Shown here in pieces: positions 8,362 to 17,919 of a stretch of 64,000 nt of DNA (within the stretch, counting starts at the first letter, position 1; each line of letters starts with the position of its first letter). The notes beneath the pieces were generated by a model. It was not told the origin of the DNA, made no database searches, and was given only the letters and a program-made list of their open reading frames with translations. Both the position numbers and the translations under genes were made by a program. The DNA comes from Syntrophobacterales bacterium (GTDB lineage: Bacteria; Desulfobacterota; Syntrophobacteria; Syntrophobacterales; Thermodesulforhabdaceae). Where the stretch lies: NCBI GenBank assembly GCA_026417655.1, contig JAOACS010000020.1:42648-106647 (forward strand), written 5' to 3'.

Positions 8362-9096
8362 TTAAGGAACATTGGCTTTATATAGCCTCCTTTTAAGTCT
8401 AGTTCTTAATTTTAGAAGGATCTGTGTATGGAGCTGAGATACCCTAGATTCGGTGTACCCTAGGATCTGCCCTATTTCCTTCATCGTTAGTTCTTCATAA
8501 TAGTATAGCGATAGAATCAATTGTTCTCTCTCAGGCAACTGAGAAATAAGTTCCGAAAGAATTGCTGACAACTCCTCCTGCTGTAAACTTCTAAGAGGTT
8601 CTTCACCAGACTCTATAAGCTCATCAGGGTAAACACCCCCCTCAAGCATTTCATCAAGGGACTGAGAAAACAGGGACACACTCCTTACTTCGTCAAGCAT
8701 TTGACGAAACTCGTCATTACTCACACCAATCTCTTTAGCTATTTCTCCCTCTTCGGGCATTCTACCCAGTTTTTTTTCTAATCGGTCTATAGCGCGTTCT
8801 AATCTAGAGATCATAGCCCTAACGGTTCGAGGAACGGGATCATTCAATCTTATCTCATCCAGCATAGCTCCCTTGATTCTTATGGATGCGTATTTCTCAA
8901 AGGGGATCCCAAGTTCAGGGTTAAACTTTTCAGCCGCATCAATAAGCCCCATCACCCCAGCACTGTAGAGATCATTGAAGTCAATACTATCCTGAGGAAC
9001 ACGACTAAGTAGACGTAGAGCACAGTATTTAACAAGATAAAGATGGTCCATCACTAACTGATTTCGCTCTATTTGTTTGGCCTTATTTTTGTCCAC
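8362..9096 (-). CDS. fliA: RNA polymerase sigma-28 factor FliA
   Basis: Alternative sigma factor for late flagellar and chemotaxis genes. Region 2 contains DFNDLYSAGVMGLIDAAEKFNPELGIPFEKYAS and IRIKGAMLDEIRLNDPVPRT; region 3 has KKLGRMPEEGEIAKEIGVS; region 4 has LPEREQLILSLYYYEELTMKEI followed by GYTESRVSQLH. 244 residues. The start is a GTG at 9096; no strong ribosome-binding site is seen, and a Met at 9051 would be too short at the N-terminus. It follows flhF-flhG, the usual order. No anti-sigma FlgM gene is in this window. Confidence 0.95.
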   Translation of the reverse strand: MDKNKAKQIERNQLVMDHLYLVKYCALRLLSRVPQDSIDFNDLYSAGVMGLIDAAEKFNPELGIPFEKYASIRIKGAMLDEIRLNDPVPRTVRAMISRLERAIDRLEKKLGRMPEEGEIAKEIGVSNDEFRQMLDEVRSVSLFSQSLDEMLEGGVYPDELIESGEEPLRSLQQEELSAILSELISQLPEREQLILSLYYYEELTMKEIGQILGYTESRVSQLHTQILLKLRTRLKRRLYKANVP

Positions 9097-9114
9097 CCAG
9101 GTGTCCTTTTCATA

Positions 9115-9954
9115 TCATACGGAAACACCCAAAAGTTTTTTCCAGAAAAGCTTTACACTTCCATGATCGAGCTGAGGAGAACTGCTTAAAAGGCGTTTAG
9201 CAATTTGCATAAAGGCCTGAGAGGAAGGGGCCTTTGGAAAAAGCTCTATAACAGCCTTCTGATGCATAATGGCCTTGGGTATATGGGGGTCCTTCGGGAC
9301 AGAACCTATATAGTCAAGTGAAATGCCGTCCAGAAAATGATCGGCCACTTTACTTATTTGTTTGTAGATTGACTTGGCCTGATTTTCACCTTCAGCATTA
9401 TTTACAAGAATACGAAAATATCGCTCTCCGTGTCTTTGAAAGAGCACTTTAATCAGCGCATATCCGTCTGTAAGAGATGTTGGCTCTGGAGTCAGAACAA
9501 TTATTTTTTCCTGGGCCATTAGGTTGAAATAGAGCACCATATCGGATATACCTGCTCCCGTGTCTATTAGAAAAACATCGAAGCTTACCGGAAGAGATTC
9601 CAGGAGATCGAGAAACATAATCTTTTGCTCAACACTTAGATGCGTCAGCTCCTGAACTCCGGAGCTGGCTGGCATTATAGTTATGCCCGCCGGACCCTGA
9701 ACGAGAATATCGGAAATCTTTTTCTGTCCCCTTAACACATGGCTTATATTGTATTGGGGACTCAAACCAAGAAGAACATCAACATTGGCAAGTCCTAGAT
9801 CAGCATCTAGTATGAGAACTCGCTTTCCCAATTTACTCATAGCGATAGCAAGGTTTATAACGACATTACTCTTACCAACGCCACCTTTTCCACTACTTAC
9901 AGAAAAAACTCGCACCATATCTTCAGCCGTTGAATTACCTCCTGATTTCACCAT
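9115..9954 (-). CDS. flhG: Flagellar number regulator FlhG/FleN (MinD-like ATPase)
   Basis: MinD/ParA-family ATPase that limits flagellar number and acts with FlhF. The deviant Walker A is SSGKGGVGKSNVVINLA (about residues 19-35), followed by ILDADLGLANVDVLLGL and the switch segment VFLIDTGAGISDMVLYF. The protein ends with a hydrophobic-basic tail (VKLFWKKLLGV) that could serve as a membrane-targeting helix. An obvious N-terminal DQA(x)xLR-type FlhF-activating motif is not visible. It sits immediately after flhF and before fliA. GAGGAGAAGG precedes the start. A second MinD-family gene, true minD, lies at 56687-57484. Confidence 0.93.
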   Translation of the reverse strand: MVKSGGNSTAEDMVRVFSVSSGKGGVGKSNVVINLAIAMSKLGKRVLILDADLGLANVDVLLGLSPQYNISHVLRGQKKISDILVQGPAGITIMPASSGVQELTHLSVEQKIMFLDLLESLPVSFDVFLIDTGAGISDMVLYFNLMAQEKIIVLTPEPTSLTDGYALIKVLFQRHGERYFRILVNNAEGENQAKSIYKQISKVADHFLDGISLDYIGSVPKDPHIPKAIMHQKAVIELFPKAPSSQAFMQIAKRLLSSSPQLDHGSVKLFWKKLLGVSV

Positions 9955-10008
9955 TTAGCCTTCTCCTCAACTTCTATTCAAAGATTTGTTTTAAAACCCA
10001 AGCTTATT

Positions 10009-11118
10009 TTACCCTAACTCCCTCTTCCCTGGAAATATGAGATTTATAAGCCTCTTCTTCGAGGCCTCTTCAATATCTTCTGGAACCCTTTGGCCGGTGC
10101 TTAAATAGGCCAAAGGATGGGGAAAACGCAAAAGTTGGTTAATAAGACTACCACAAGAAAGGGTTTCATCTACTTTGGTAAAGATTAGAGCGTAGATGCC
10201 TATTGGATCTAGCTGTTGAATGGTCTTTGTGAGATCCTTATCTTTAGCCGTTGCGCTTAAAACCAGAAAATGGTAGACTTCGGATAAGGATGAAAATACC
10301 TCAGTCAGTTCAATAACATACTGAGAGAGCAAGAAGTTTCTTCCCGTCGTATCAACAAATACAGCAAAACAGTCTTTCATCTGTTTTCTTGCAAATTCTA
10401 GCTCCTCCCTACTCTGAACAGTAGCGAAGGGAGCGTCCAAAACTCGAGCGTAGGTGGCGATCTGTTCGCAAGCACCGATTCTATAACTATCGAAGCTAAT
10501 AATACCTACCTTAAGGCCCTTTGTGATCTTAAGATTAGCTGCGATCTTAGCAAGAGTTGTGGTTTTACCAACCCCCGTTGGACCTATAAAGGTATAAATC
10601 GGCGGAAGGAGATACGACCTCTTAGCCTTCATCTGAGATATAATCTCATCACTGAAGGGTTTTATGGTAGATACAACTTTCATAAGTTCACGGCAAAAGG
10701 CGGAAACAATGCTAGTGTGGGATTTATTATCTTTTACTAGTTTCAAAGCCCTAGTCAGTAGGAGATAGACCTTCTTTTCATCTAGTTCTTGCATAAGAAG
10801 ATAGTGATAGATTTTGGATAGAACTTCATCGCCGTAAATTCCAGTAAATTGATCCTTCGTTGACACAAGTAGAGACAAGAAACTAGTGATTTCTTCAATT
10901 TTACCCTCCAATTGCTTGAGCTGATTCGAAGAATCTCGAAAAGATGGAAGAATTACCTCCTGTTGGTTGTCCACGGCAACTTGAACTTCAAAGACTGGTT
11001 CTCCGGAAGGATCCACTACCTTCCCACTCTTAAGGATAACAGCATCGGGGCCTAGCTCTTTTTTTATCATATCCATGGCTTCCGCCATTGTAGGGGCTCT
11101 GAAGGTTCTAATCTTCAT
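10009..11118 (-). CDS. flhF: Flagellar placement SRP-type GTPase FlhF
   Basis: Signal-recognition-particle family GTPase that sets where the flagellum is built. It has an N-terminal basic B domain (MKIRTFRAPTMAEAMDMIKKELGPDAVIL), a helical N domain and a G domain with FIGPTGVGKTTTLAKIAA (G1), SFDSYRIGACEQIATYA, VFVDTTGRN (G3) and FTKVDE (G4). 369 residues. The ATG is inside the last codons of flhA (11-base overlap) without a strong ribosome-binding site, so translation is probably coupled. Its normal partner FlhG is the next gene. Confidence 0.95.
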   Translation of the reverse strand: MKIRTFRAPTMAEAMDMIKKELGPDAVILKSGKVVDPSGEPVFEVQVAVDNQQEVILPSFRDSSNQLKQLEGKIEEITSFLSLLVSTKDQFTGIYGDEVLSKIYHYLLMQELDEKKVYLLLTRALKLVKDNKSHTSIVSAFCRELMKVVSTIKPFSDEIISQMKAKRSYLLPPIYTFIGPTGVGKTTTLAKIAANLKITKGLKVGIISFDSYRIGACEQIATYARVLDAPFATVQSREELEFARKQMKDCFAVFVDTTGRNFLLSQYVIELTEVFSSLSEVYHFLVLSATAKDKDLTKTIQQLDPIGIYALIFTKVDETLSCGSLINQLLRFPHPLAYLSTGQRVPEDIEEASKKRLINLIFPGKRELG

Positions 11119-13225
11119 CGCTGAACCGTATTATTCCTATAGACTTTACTTCTACTGGTCCATAAAGTTCATTGTGGCTTATTACCACAATGTCAGGAAT
11201 AAATCTTTCTAGAATTCTTCTAACATGTCTTCTAATTGTCGAAGAACATAGAATCACCGGATGGAACCCCTGTTGAATCGCCTTCCTGGCTTCGTTATTT
11301 ACCATTTGGATAAATTTATGTAAGAAGCCAGCTTCCAAGCTCAAGAAAGTTCCCTGTTCTGTTTTCTGTATCCCCTTCTTTAACCTGTCTTCAAGCAATG
11401 GATGTAAGGTAATGACATGTAATTTACCATCTTCAGTTTCGTAAGGTTGAGTTATTGCTCGGCCAAGGGCCTGCCTGACATATTCCGTAAGGCTCTCAGG
11501 ATCCTTGGTAACCGTGGCGTAATCCGCAAGAGTTTCACAAATAGTTTGAAGATCTCTTATAGAGACCTGCTCTTTTACAAGGTTCTGTAATACCCTCTGG
11601 ATCGCTCCAACACTGAGTAAATTAGGAACCAGCTCCTCAATTAGCCTGGGCTGACTCTCTGCAAGGTTATCGAGTAGCTGCTGCACTATCTGCCGCGTAA
11701 GAAGTTGATCAGCGTACTTCTTAAAAAGCTCGGTAAGATGGGTGGCCATAATTGTAGAATGATCTATCAATGTATAACCAGCCTTTAGAGCCTCGTCTCG
11801 TTTACCCTCTGGAATCCACAAGGCAGATATACCGAAAGCAGGATCGACGGTGGGAATGCCCTTGATATCCTTCGTTTCTTCATCAGGGCTAAGAGCTAAG
11901 AGATGTCCTGCCACCAGTTCATAACGTCCAACCACAGCTCCCTTAAGAAGAAGCTGATATTCCATCGGTTTAAGTTGCAAATTGTCCTTAATATGGAGAG
12001 GTGGAACCACAACACCCCGTTCTAGAGCCAGCTGTTTTCTTATAGCTTTAATCCTCTGTAGCATATCTCCACCCTGAGATTCATCGATTAAAGGAATAAG
12101 GCCATAACCAACCTCAAGTTGAAGAAGTTCTACAGGGGGAGGAAGTTCCTGAAATTCCCTTTGAGGTCCTACTGGTTGGGGCTCAGAGGGAGTTGGTTCC
12201 TCTGGTTTTTCTTTCAACCTCTCCATCCGCCTCATCAGACTCCAGCCAATCCCAATGAGAACAGAACCTACCATAAAGAGGGGAAAAGCAGGAAAACCGG
12301 GCACCAAAGCGAGTCCGTATAGCATCAAACCGGCAAGGGCAACGGGTCTTGGCTGAAAACGAAATTGCTTTACAAAGGACTTACCAAGTCCCATCTCAGT
12401 TTCCGCGCGACTTACCAAAATACCGGCCGATGTTGAAATCACCAAAGCAGGAATTTGAGAGACTAAACCGTCTCCTACGGTGAGAATAGTGTAGGTTTGA
12501 AGGGCCTCACGAATGGGCATCCCCTTCATGATTACCCCAATCGCGATCCCGCCGAAGATGTTTATAAAAGTTATAATTATTCCCGCTATAGCGTCGCCCC
12601 GAACAAATTTGCTAGCTCCATCCATAGTCCCGTAGAAGTCGGCTTCTCTGGCAATGAGTTCCCTACGCCTCCTTGCCTCAGCCTCATTTATAAGACCAGC
12701 GTTGAGATCAGCATCAATACTCATCTGCTTCCCAGGCATGGCATCTAGAGTAAAACGGGCTGCCACTTCAGAGATTCTTTCAGTTCCCTTTGTTATGACC
12801 ACAAAGTTTACAATAACCAAAATACAAAATATCACCAATCCTACAACGTAATTTCCCCCTACCACAAACTGCCCAAAGGCTTGAATGATATGTCCCGCCG
12901 CCGCTGTTCCCTCATGACCATGCAGTAGAACTAGCCTTGTACTTGCCACATTAAGGGCTAAACGAAAGAGGGTTGTAACCAGAAGAAGGGATGGGTAAAT
13001 AATGAAATCAAGGGGCTTTAAGGTGTAAATAGCCGTCAAAAGTATTACTATCGCGAAGGATATGTTAATACTTAGTAATATGTCAAGAAGTGAACCTGGT
13101 AACGGCAATAACATGACGGAGAGGATTGCCACGACGGCTGTCCCCATTACAGCGTCACTATCAGAAATATTCTTTAACCGTTGATTTAACATTCCCCATA
13201 AGGTCAATTGAGCAGCTTCGGCCAT
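11108..13225 (-). CDS. flhA: Flagellar export gate protein FlhA
   Basis: Main component of the type III export gate and its cytoplasmic ring. Eight predicted membrane segments occupy the N-terminal half, including the FHIPEP-family signature region (TRLVLLHGHEGTAAAGHIIQ, KGTERISEVAARFTLDAMPG and GKQMSIDADLNAG). The cytoplasmic domain begins near residue 350 and contains GISALWIPEGKRDEALKAGY, VVISHNELYGPVEVKSIG and the SMN/helical region. 705 residues is the expected size. AGAGGT lies 8 bases before the ATG at 13225. The order flhB-flhA-flhF is standard. Confidence 0.97.
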   Translation of the reverse strand: MAEAAQLTLWGMLNQRLKNISDSDAVMGTAVVAILSVMLLPLPGSLLDILLSINISFAIVILLTAIYTLKPLDFIIYPSLLLVTTLFRLALNVASTRLVLLHGHEGTAAAGHIIQAFGQFVVGGNYVVGLVIFCILVIVNFVVITKGTERISEVAARFTLDAMPGKQMSIDADLNAGLINEAEARRRRELIAREADFYGTMDGASKFVRGDAIAGIIITFINIFGGIAIGVIMKGMPIREALQTYTILTVGDGLVSQIPALVISTSAGILVSRAETEMGLGKSFVKQFRFQPRPVALAGLMLYGLALVPGFPAFPLFMVGSVLIGIGWSLMRRMERLKEKPEEPTPSEPQPVGPQREFQELPPPVELLQLEVGYGLIPLIDESQGGDMLQRIKAIRKQLALERGVVVPPLHIKDNLQLKPMEYQLLLKGAVVGRYELVAGHLLALSPDEETKDIKGIPTVDPAFGISALWIPEGKRDEALKAGYTLIDHSTIMATHLTELFKKYADQLLTRQIVQQLLDNLAESQPRLIEELVPNLLSVGAIQRVLQNLVKEQVSIRDLQTICETLADYATVTKDPESLTEYVRQALGRAITQPYETEDGKLHVITLHPLLEDRLKKGIQKTEQGTFLSLEAGFLHKFIQMVNNEARKAIQQGFHPVILCSSTIRRHVRRILERFIPDIVVISHNELYGPVEVKSIGIIRFSDED

Positions 13226-13265
13226 GGCTTTATACCTCTAAGGTAGTTCATTCCTTTATAAGACC

Positions 13266-14336
13266 CTACAGTCGTTTCTTCTTCTGTTGATAAACATAAG
13301 CAATTACCTTAGCTACAGCTTTATAAAGAGCTACCGGTATGAAGCTCTCCAATGGGACGTATTTATACAAAGCGCGTGCCAAGGGAGGATTGTAAACTAT
13401 AGGCACCCCATAATGCCTCGCTATCTTTATGATTTTCAAAGCCATGTGGTCAATTCCCTTAGCTACCACCTTGGGAGCCTCCATCTTACCAGGCTTATAT
13501 AGGAGCGCTACAGCGAAATGGGTAGGGTTAGTCACTACAACTGTGGACTTGGGAACTTGAGCCAGCATGCGACGTCGAGCAAGTTCCATTTGTTTAGATC
13601 TTATGCGAGCTTTAATTTTAGGATCTCCCTCCGCCTGACGATGTTCTTCTTTAACCTCCTGTTTTGTCATCATAAGATCCTTCGTGTACTGCCATTTCTG
13701 ATATCTCATATCGAAATAAGAGAGCACAAGCATAACAAGGATAACCCTTGTAAACATAAGAACACTCGCGTCTCCCACAGTTCTTGCGATCTCTATAGGC
13801 TCCTCCATCACGGTGGGTAAAAAGAGATGGTATTCAGCACAAAAGACCGAATAGAGGGCATAGGAGACGGCACCAAACTTTATAAAGGATTTCAAAAGTT
13901 CAACAAAAGACCTTAAACTAAAAAGCCTTTTGAAACCGTTTATAAAATCTATTTGGCTAAGATCGAATTTGAAAAGGTTCTTCCAAACGAAGATAAGACC
14001 TTTATTCTGATAGTAGTTAGCGGCAAAGGCAAATACCAGGGAGAAAAACATCGACGGAGCTACCATTAGGCCAAAGTGTTTCACCACTGTTATAAGAACA
14101 AAATGTGAAATGTCATCCTTTAAAGCCACGGAAAACCCGTTAGACCATAGAGTCTCCATCATCACCTTGGTAGAGTGATAGATAATAACAATTCCTATCC
14201 ACAGACCTATGGCGCCCCCCACAAGGGAAGCGAGATTGACAATTTCGCGACTTTTATCGAGTCGCCCCTCGGCCCTAGCCTTTTGTATCCTCTTAGGGGT
14301 TGGCTTTTCGGTTCTTTCTTGAGATCCTGAAGCCAT
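13266..14336 (-). CDS. flhB: Flagellar export gate/specificity switch FlhB
   Basis: Export-gate protein that switches substrate class from rod/hook to filament. N-terminal GSQERTEKPTPKRIQKARAEGR is the FlhB/YscU signature, followed by four membrane segments. The autocleavage motif is present as TNPTHFAVALLY with NPTH at residues 270-273, so the self-cleavage switch should work. The cytoplasmic tail ends with basic residues (YQQKKKRL). 356 residues, normal. It lies between fliR (58 bases away) and flhA. Confidence 0.97.
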   Translation of the reverse strand: MASGSQERTEKPTPKRIQKARAEGRLDKSREIVNLASLVGGAIGLWIGIVIIYHSTKVMMETLWSNGFSVALKDDISHFVLITVVKHFGLMVAPSMFFSLVFAFAANYYQNKGLIFVWKNLFKFDLSQIDFINGFKRLFSLRSFVELLKSFIKFGAVSYALYSVFCAEYHLFLPTVMEEPIEIARTVGDASVLMFTRVILVMLVLSYFDMRYQKWQYTKDLMMTKQEVKEEHRQAEGDPKIKARIRSKQMELARRRMLAQVPKSTVVVTNPTHFAVALLYKPGKMEAPKVVAKGIDHMALKIIKIARHYGVPIVYNPPLARALYKYVPLESFIPVALYKAVAKVIAYVYQQKKKRL

Positions 14337-14394
14337 AAGAGCCTCACTTGACCTAGTTTATTTAGGGCACTACCTAGGGCATCGAGTGGTCAAA

Positions 14395-15177
14395 TTACTG
14401 ACGGACATAAAGAATGTCCATTATGATCGAAAAGGCTTCTTTAAAAGCCTTTAAAACCACCGTTCCCCAGTTTCCAATTGAAAGTGAGGCAAAAAGTGTT
14501 CCAACTAAAATTGTCACGGCAAATCCCACTACCAGTATGTTAATTTGAGGAGCAAACTTAACAATAAGTCCCATACCTAGTTCGGTGAGAAATAATACAA
14601 CTATGATTGGGGCACTAATCTTTATGGCCAAGGTGAAACATGAGGCCGATAGGGCTATAAACCTAGGGGCAATATTTTCGATTTTAACATTTACAAGAAA
14701 ACCTACGGGGAAGGATTCGAAGCTTTTGTAAACGGCAGTAATAATCAAATGGTGACCATCTACAGCAAAAAAAAGAAGGGTTGCGAAAAATTGTAAAAAG
14801 CGGCTTATAAGGGTAATTTGAACACCTGTTAATGGATCGGCTACTTGGGTAAAACCAAAACCCATCTGAAAACTTATTATCTCACCAGCGAGTTCAAAGG
14901 CTCCCAGTATGATGAGGAGAGCAAAAGAAAGAAGGATACCAAAGATCAGTTCCCCCAAAATAAGGCTTCCAAGAAGGATTGGGTCGGTAGGGATTGGGAC
15001 AACTCTGCCCGAAAGGGGAAGGTAAAAAACAAGACTTACAAAAAAAGCCATCAGAGCCTTAAAAGTGGTTGGAATTTCGGTAGCCCTTAAAAAAGGAAAG
15101 GTAACAACTGCAATACCAATTCTAAGAAACACCGCAAGAAATATCAAAACATCCTGCAAGACAACAGTAAATTTCAT
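14395..15177 (-). CDS. fliR: Flagellar export protein FliR
   Basis: Integral membrane component of the FliPQR export channel. About six hydrophobic segments and characteristic text such as ILGELIFGILLSFALLIILG, ELAGEIISFQMGFGFTQVAD and TELGMGLIVKFAPQINILVVGF identify FliR. 260 residues, typical. It starts 6 bases after fliQ ends. The neighbours fliQ and fliP encode its structural partners in the helical channel. Confidence 0.96.
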   Translation of the reverse strand: MKFTVVLQDVLIFLAVFLRIGIAVVTFPFLRATEIPTTFKALMAFFVSLVFYLPLSGRVVPIPTDPILLGSLILGELIFGILLSFALLIILGAFELAGEIISFQMGFGFTQVADPLTGVQITLISRFLQFFATLLFFAVDGHHLIITAVYKSFESFPVGFLVNVKIENIAPRFIALSASCFTLAIKISAPIIVVLFLTELGMGLIVKFAPQINILVVGFAVTILVGTLFASLSIGNWGTVVLKAFKEAFSIIMDILYVRQ

Positions 15178-15183
15178 TGAGAG

Positions 15184-15453
15184 TTAGCGTATCCAAAAGG
15201 GAATGTTTTGAAATATCTCTCTAGCAAAGCCACTTATCCGTTCCATCATCCAACTTCCAAAGAATAGAAGAGAAAGAAAGGTTACTATTATTTTAGGCAC
15301 AAAGGTAATAGTCGCCTCCTGGATCTGGGTAACAGCCTGAAATATGCTTATAAGAACCCCCACCAGAAGGCTCACTGTCAACACGGGAAGACTCACCATT
15401 AACATTGTTTCCAAGGCCTGTCTTCCAAGACCAATTACAAACTCGGAAGTCAT
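15184..15453 (-). CDS. fliQ: Flagellar export protein FliQ
   Basis: Small export-channel protein with two membrane helices (about 15-40 and 55-75). Signature: LETMLMVSLPVLTVSLLVG and ISIFQAVTQIQEATITFVPKI, the conserved FliQ 'Q.TQIqE.TL.FiPK' region. 89 residues is the canonical length. It lies between fliP and fliR. Confidence 0.96.
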   Translation of the reverse strand: MTSEFVIGLGRQALETMLMVSLPVLTVSLLVGVLISIFQAVTQIQEATITFVPKIIVTFLSLLFFGSWMMERISGFAREIFQNIPFWIR

Positions 15454-15470
15454 AAGATCTCCCTAAGAGT

Positions 15471-16235
15471 TTAAGAGAAGCTTTTTATAAGAGACTCAAT
15501 TAAAAGTCCCCATCCATCCACCAAGATAAAAAGCATAATTTTAAAGGGGAGAGAGATCATTACAGGCGGAAGCATCATCATTCCCATAGAAAGAAGAATG
15601 CTTGCCACAACCATGTCGAGGATAAGAAAAGGAACATATATCAAAAAGCCTATCTCAAAGGCCGTCTTCATTTCACTTATAGCAAAGGCAGGGATGATAG
15701 TCGTTAAGGGAAGCTCCTCAGGAGACCCAGGTTTCTGACCACCGGTGGCCAGAGAAGCGAAGAGAGCCAGATCCTTTTTGCGGGTATTTTTCAGCATAAA
15801 ATCCTTAAAGGGCTTTACAAAATTATCAAGGAACTCCTCATCACTTATTTCTCCCTCTCTGTATGGAATATAGGCATTTTCATAGGCCTGATTCCACACT
15901 GGCTTCATTATGAAGAAGGTAAGAAACAGAGCAAGGGATACTAGAACCTGGTTCGGCGGAGCCTGTTGTGTTCCAAGGGCATGACGCAAGAAGGAAAACA
16001 CTACCACTATTCGTGTAAAAGAGGTCATCAAAAGAAGTATTGCTGGAGCAACAGATATGACCGTTATTACAAGAGCGATTCTCATAACCGTTGAAAGTTG
16101 CTCAGGACCTTTGGAGGATTTAAGATCTATAATAAAGGGGGGAATTCTTAATTCTTCAGCTAATACCCCGCTGAAAATGGAGGAGAAGGAGAGGATCAAA
16201 ATAGAAATCGCTGTAATGCAAATTAACCTTTTCAT
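15471..16235 (-). CDS. fliP: Flagellar export protein FliP
   Basis: Core of the FliPQR export channel. A signal sequence (residues ~1-26) is followed by membrane helices with SVAPAILLLMTSFTRIVVVFSFLRHALGTQQAPPNQVLVSLALFLTFFIMKP, here quoted only in part: TSFTRIVVVFSFLR and QQAPPNQVL are diagnostic. Near the C-terminus FLIYVPFLILDMVVASILLS and GMMMLPPVMISLPFKIMLF complete the family pattern. 254 residues. The start overlaps fliO by 4 bases. Confidence 0.96.
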   Translation of the reverse strand: MKRLICITAISILILSFSSIFSGVLAEELRIPPFIIDLKSSKGPEQLSTVMRIALVITVISVAPAILLLMTSFTRIVVVFSFLRHALGTQQAPPNQVLVSLALFLTFFIMKPVWNQAYENAYIPYREGEISDEEFLDNFVKPFKDFMLKNTRKKDLALFASLATGGQKPGSPEELPLTTIIPAFAISEMKTAFEIGFLIYVPFLILDMVVASILLSMGMMMLPPVMISLPFKIMLFILVDGWGLLIESLIKSFS

Positions 16236-16546
16236 GACCTAACTTCAGTATCTTCTTCATCTTGAAAGATATTTGAATCTAGCGAAGCCCTTTCTAAGAA
16301 AACTATATTCTGGGGGCTAAGTCCCACGATAAACCTTATTCCATCGACTTCAACAAGAACTATAGAATGCTTAGGTGAGAGGATGCGTCTCTCAATCACC
16401 TTTATACGATTTCCTCCACCATGTGCCCTAACGATACCAGGAAGGTATTTTCTAAGAAAGAATACCACCCCTACCATCAAGCCAATCAGGACTATTAAAA
16501 TTCCCGTGGTCTTAAGAATTAGATAACCAAGGGAAGGTTGTTCCAT
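16232..16546 (-). CDS. fliO: Flagellar biosynthesis protein FliO/FliZ
   Basis: Small single-pass membrane protein (membrane segment about residues 10-30, TGILIVLIGLMVGVVFFL) with a cytoplasmic domain IKVIERRILSPKHSIVLVEVDGIRFIVGLSP, which is the FliO pattern of a beta-rich segment. FliO helps FliP fold and assemble in the export gate. 104 residues. It overlaps fliN by one base and fliP by four, so expression is coupled. Conservation is weak in this family, but position is decisive. Confidence 0.88.
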   Translation of the reverse strand: MEQPSLGYLILKTTGILIVLIGLMVGVVFFLRKYLPGIVRAHGGGNRIKVIERRILSPKHSIVLVEVDGIRFIVGLSPQNIVFLERASLDSNIFQDEEDTEVRS

Positions 16547-16884
16547 CAGTCAGATCCCAGCTGTTTAACCCGTTCAATGGGGCTTATAATGTCCGTTATA
16601 CGAACCCCGAATTTTTCATTGACTACTACAGGTTCACCCCTAGCTATGAGTTTTCCGTTAACAAGAATCTCAAGAGGCTCTCCTGCGAGCTTAGTAAGCT
16701 CTATAACGGATCCCTGGCCAAGCTGAAGAAGATCGTTTATGAGAATTGTTGCTCTTCCTAACTCAACAGACACCTCAAGGGGGATATCTAGAAGAAAGTC
16801 TAGATCCCGACGCTTCGTCTCAACAGAGGAATCCTGTAAGTCAGGAAACTTAACACTTTTATTTTCTGTAGCGGCAGTAGTCAT
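16546..16884 (-). CDS. fliN: Flagellar C-ring switch protein FliN
   Basis: C-ring protein of the SpoA/YscQ family. A short variable N-terminus precedes the SpoA domain: FLLDIPLEVSVELGRATILI, then LLQLGQGSVIELTKLAGEP and LVNGKLIARGEPVVVNEKFGVRI, ending in TDIISPIERVKQL. It forms the base of the rotor and docks the export ATPase complex and FliM. 112 residues, no CheC/CheY-binding insert. GGAGGT is upstream of the ATG. It lies between fliM and fliO. Confidence 0.96.
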   Translation of the reverse strand: MTTAATENKSVKFPDLQDSSVETKRRDLDFLLDIPLEVSVELGRATILINDLLQLGQGSVIELTKLAGEPLEILVNGKLIARGEPVVVNEKFGVRITDIISPIERVKQLGSD

Positions 16885-16922
16885 AATAACCTATACCTCC
16901 TTTATTACATCAGACGAAATAT

Positions 16923-17912
16923 TCATTCTGCCTCTGGATAGATCAGGTCCGTGATCTTTATAGCCTTACTTCCATGATAGGTTCCAGGAATTCCAAGAAA
17001 TTTCTTAACCCCCTGAACCCTTATAACTATAGGTTTTCCAACATCTTGATTTAAAACAAGGATATCACCCTTTTCAAGATTTAGAAGATCCTTAGATCTA
17101 ATCTGGGTCCTCCCAAGTTCCGCCACCACTTGAACACTAATTTCGCTTATGCGTTTTTTGAGGCGCCGAATCCACGTCTCATCAATCTCCAATTGATCAC
17201 TTTGGTAACTTGCGTGAAGTCTTTGTCTTATAGGCTCTATGGTTGAATAGGGAAGACACAGAATCATTTTTCCTATAGATTGATCTAGCTCAAACTCAAA
17301 ATGAATTACTATAACGAGATCACTTGGAGGGACAATGGCAGCAAACTGAGGATTTACTTCCGATCTAACATACTGAAATTGGACAGGTACAACGGGCCTC
17401 CAGGCATTTTCAAGTTCCGTGATTACCGAGTAAACCAATCTAAGTATGACTCTATTTTCTACTGATGTAAAATCTCGTCCCTCAATCTTGAATCGACTTC
17501 TACCCGTTCCACCAAAAAAACAATCTAGAAGATTGAAAATGAGCCTACTCTCTATAACTAGAAGAATATGCCCCCTTAGAGGATCCATCTTTATAATGTG
17601 AAGACTGGTAGGAACAGGAAGGGTCTTTAGAAACTCTCCAAACTTTAACATTTCAGTTGTTGTCGCTGAAACATCGACCACACGCCTTAAGGCACTGGAT
17701 ATACTCACTCGATAAAGACGGGCAAAACGTTCGTTAATTATCTCTAAGGTTGGCATCCTACCTCGTATGATACGATCCTGGGCGGTGAGATCGTAAGGTC
17801 TTATCCCGCTATCATCGTAGGTGGTCTTAGCGGCATCCGACGTTTCAATTTCACCGTCGCTAAGTCCCTTAAGAAGAGCATCTACTTCTTCCTGTGAAAG
17901 AATCTTATCCAT
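16923..17912 (-). CDS. fliM: Flagellar motor switch protein FliM
   Basis: C-ring protein that binds CheY-P and sets rotation direction. The N-terminus MDKILSQEEVDALLKGLSDGE is the conserved CheY-binding peptide (SQeEvDALL). The middle CheC-like domain contains ALRRVVDVSATTTEMLKFGEF and DCFFGGTGRSRFKIEGRDFT; the C-terminal SpoA domain contains ELGRTQIRSKDLLNLEKGDI. 329 residues. It follows fliL by 7 bases. Confidence 0.97.
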   Translation of the reverse strand: MDKILSQEEVDALLKGLSDGEIETSDAAKTTYDDSGIRPYDLTAQDRIIRGRMPTLEIINERFARLYRVSISSALRRVVDVSATTTEMLKFGEFLKTLPVPTSLHIIKMDPLRGHILLVIESRLIFNLLDCFFGGTGRSRFKIEGRDFTSVENRVILRLVYSVITELENAWRPVVPVQFQYVRSEVNPQFAAIVPPSDLVIVIHFEFELDQSIGKMILCLPYSTIEPIRQRLHASYQSDQLEIDETWIRRLKKRISEISVQVVAELGRTQIRSKDLLNLEKGDILVLNQDVGKPIVIRVQGVKKFLGIPGTYHGSKAIKITDLIYPEAE

Positions 17913-17919
17913 ACAGATC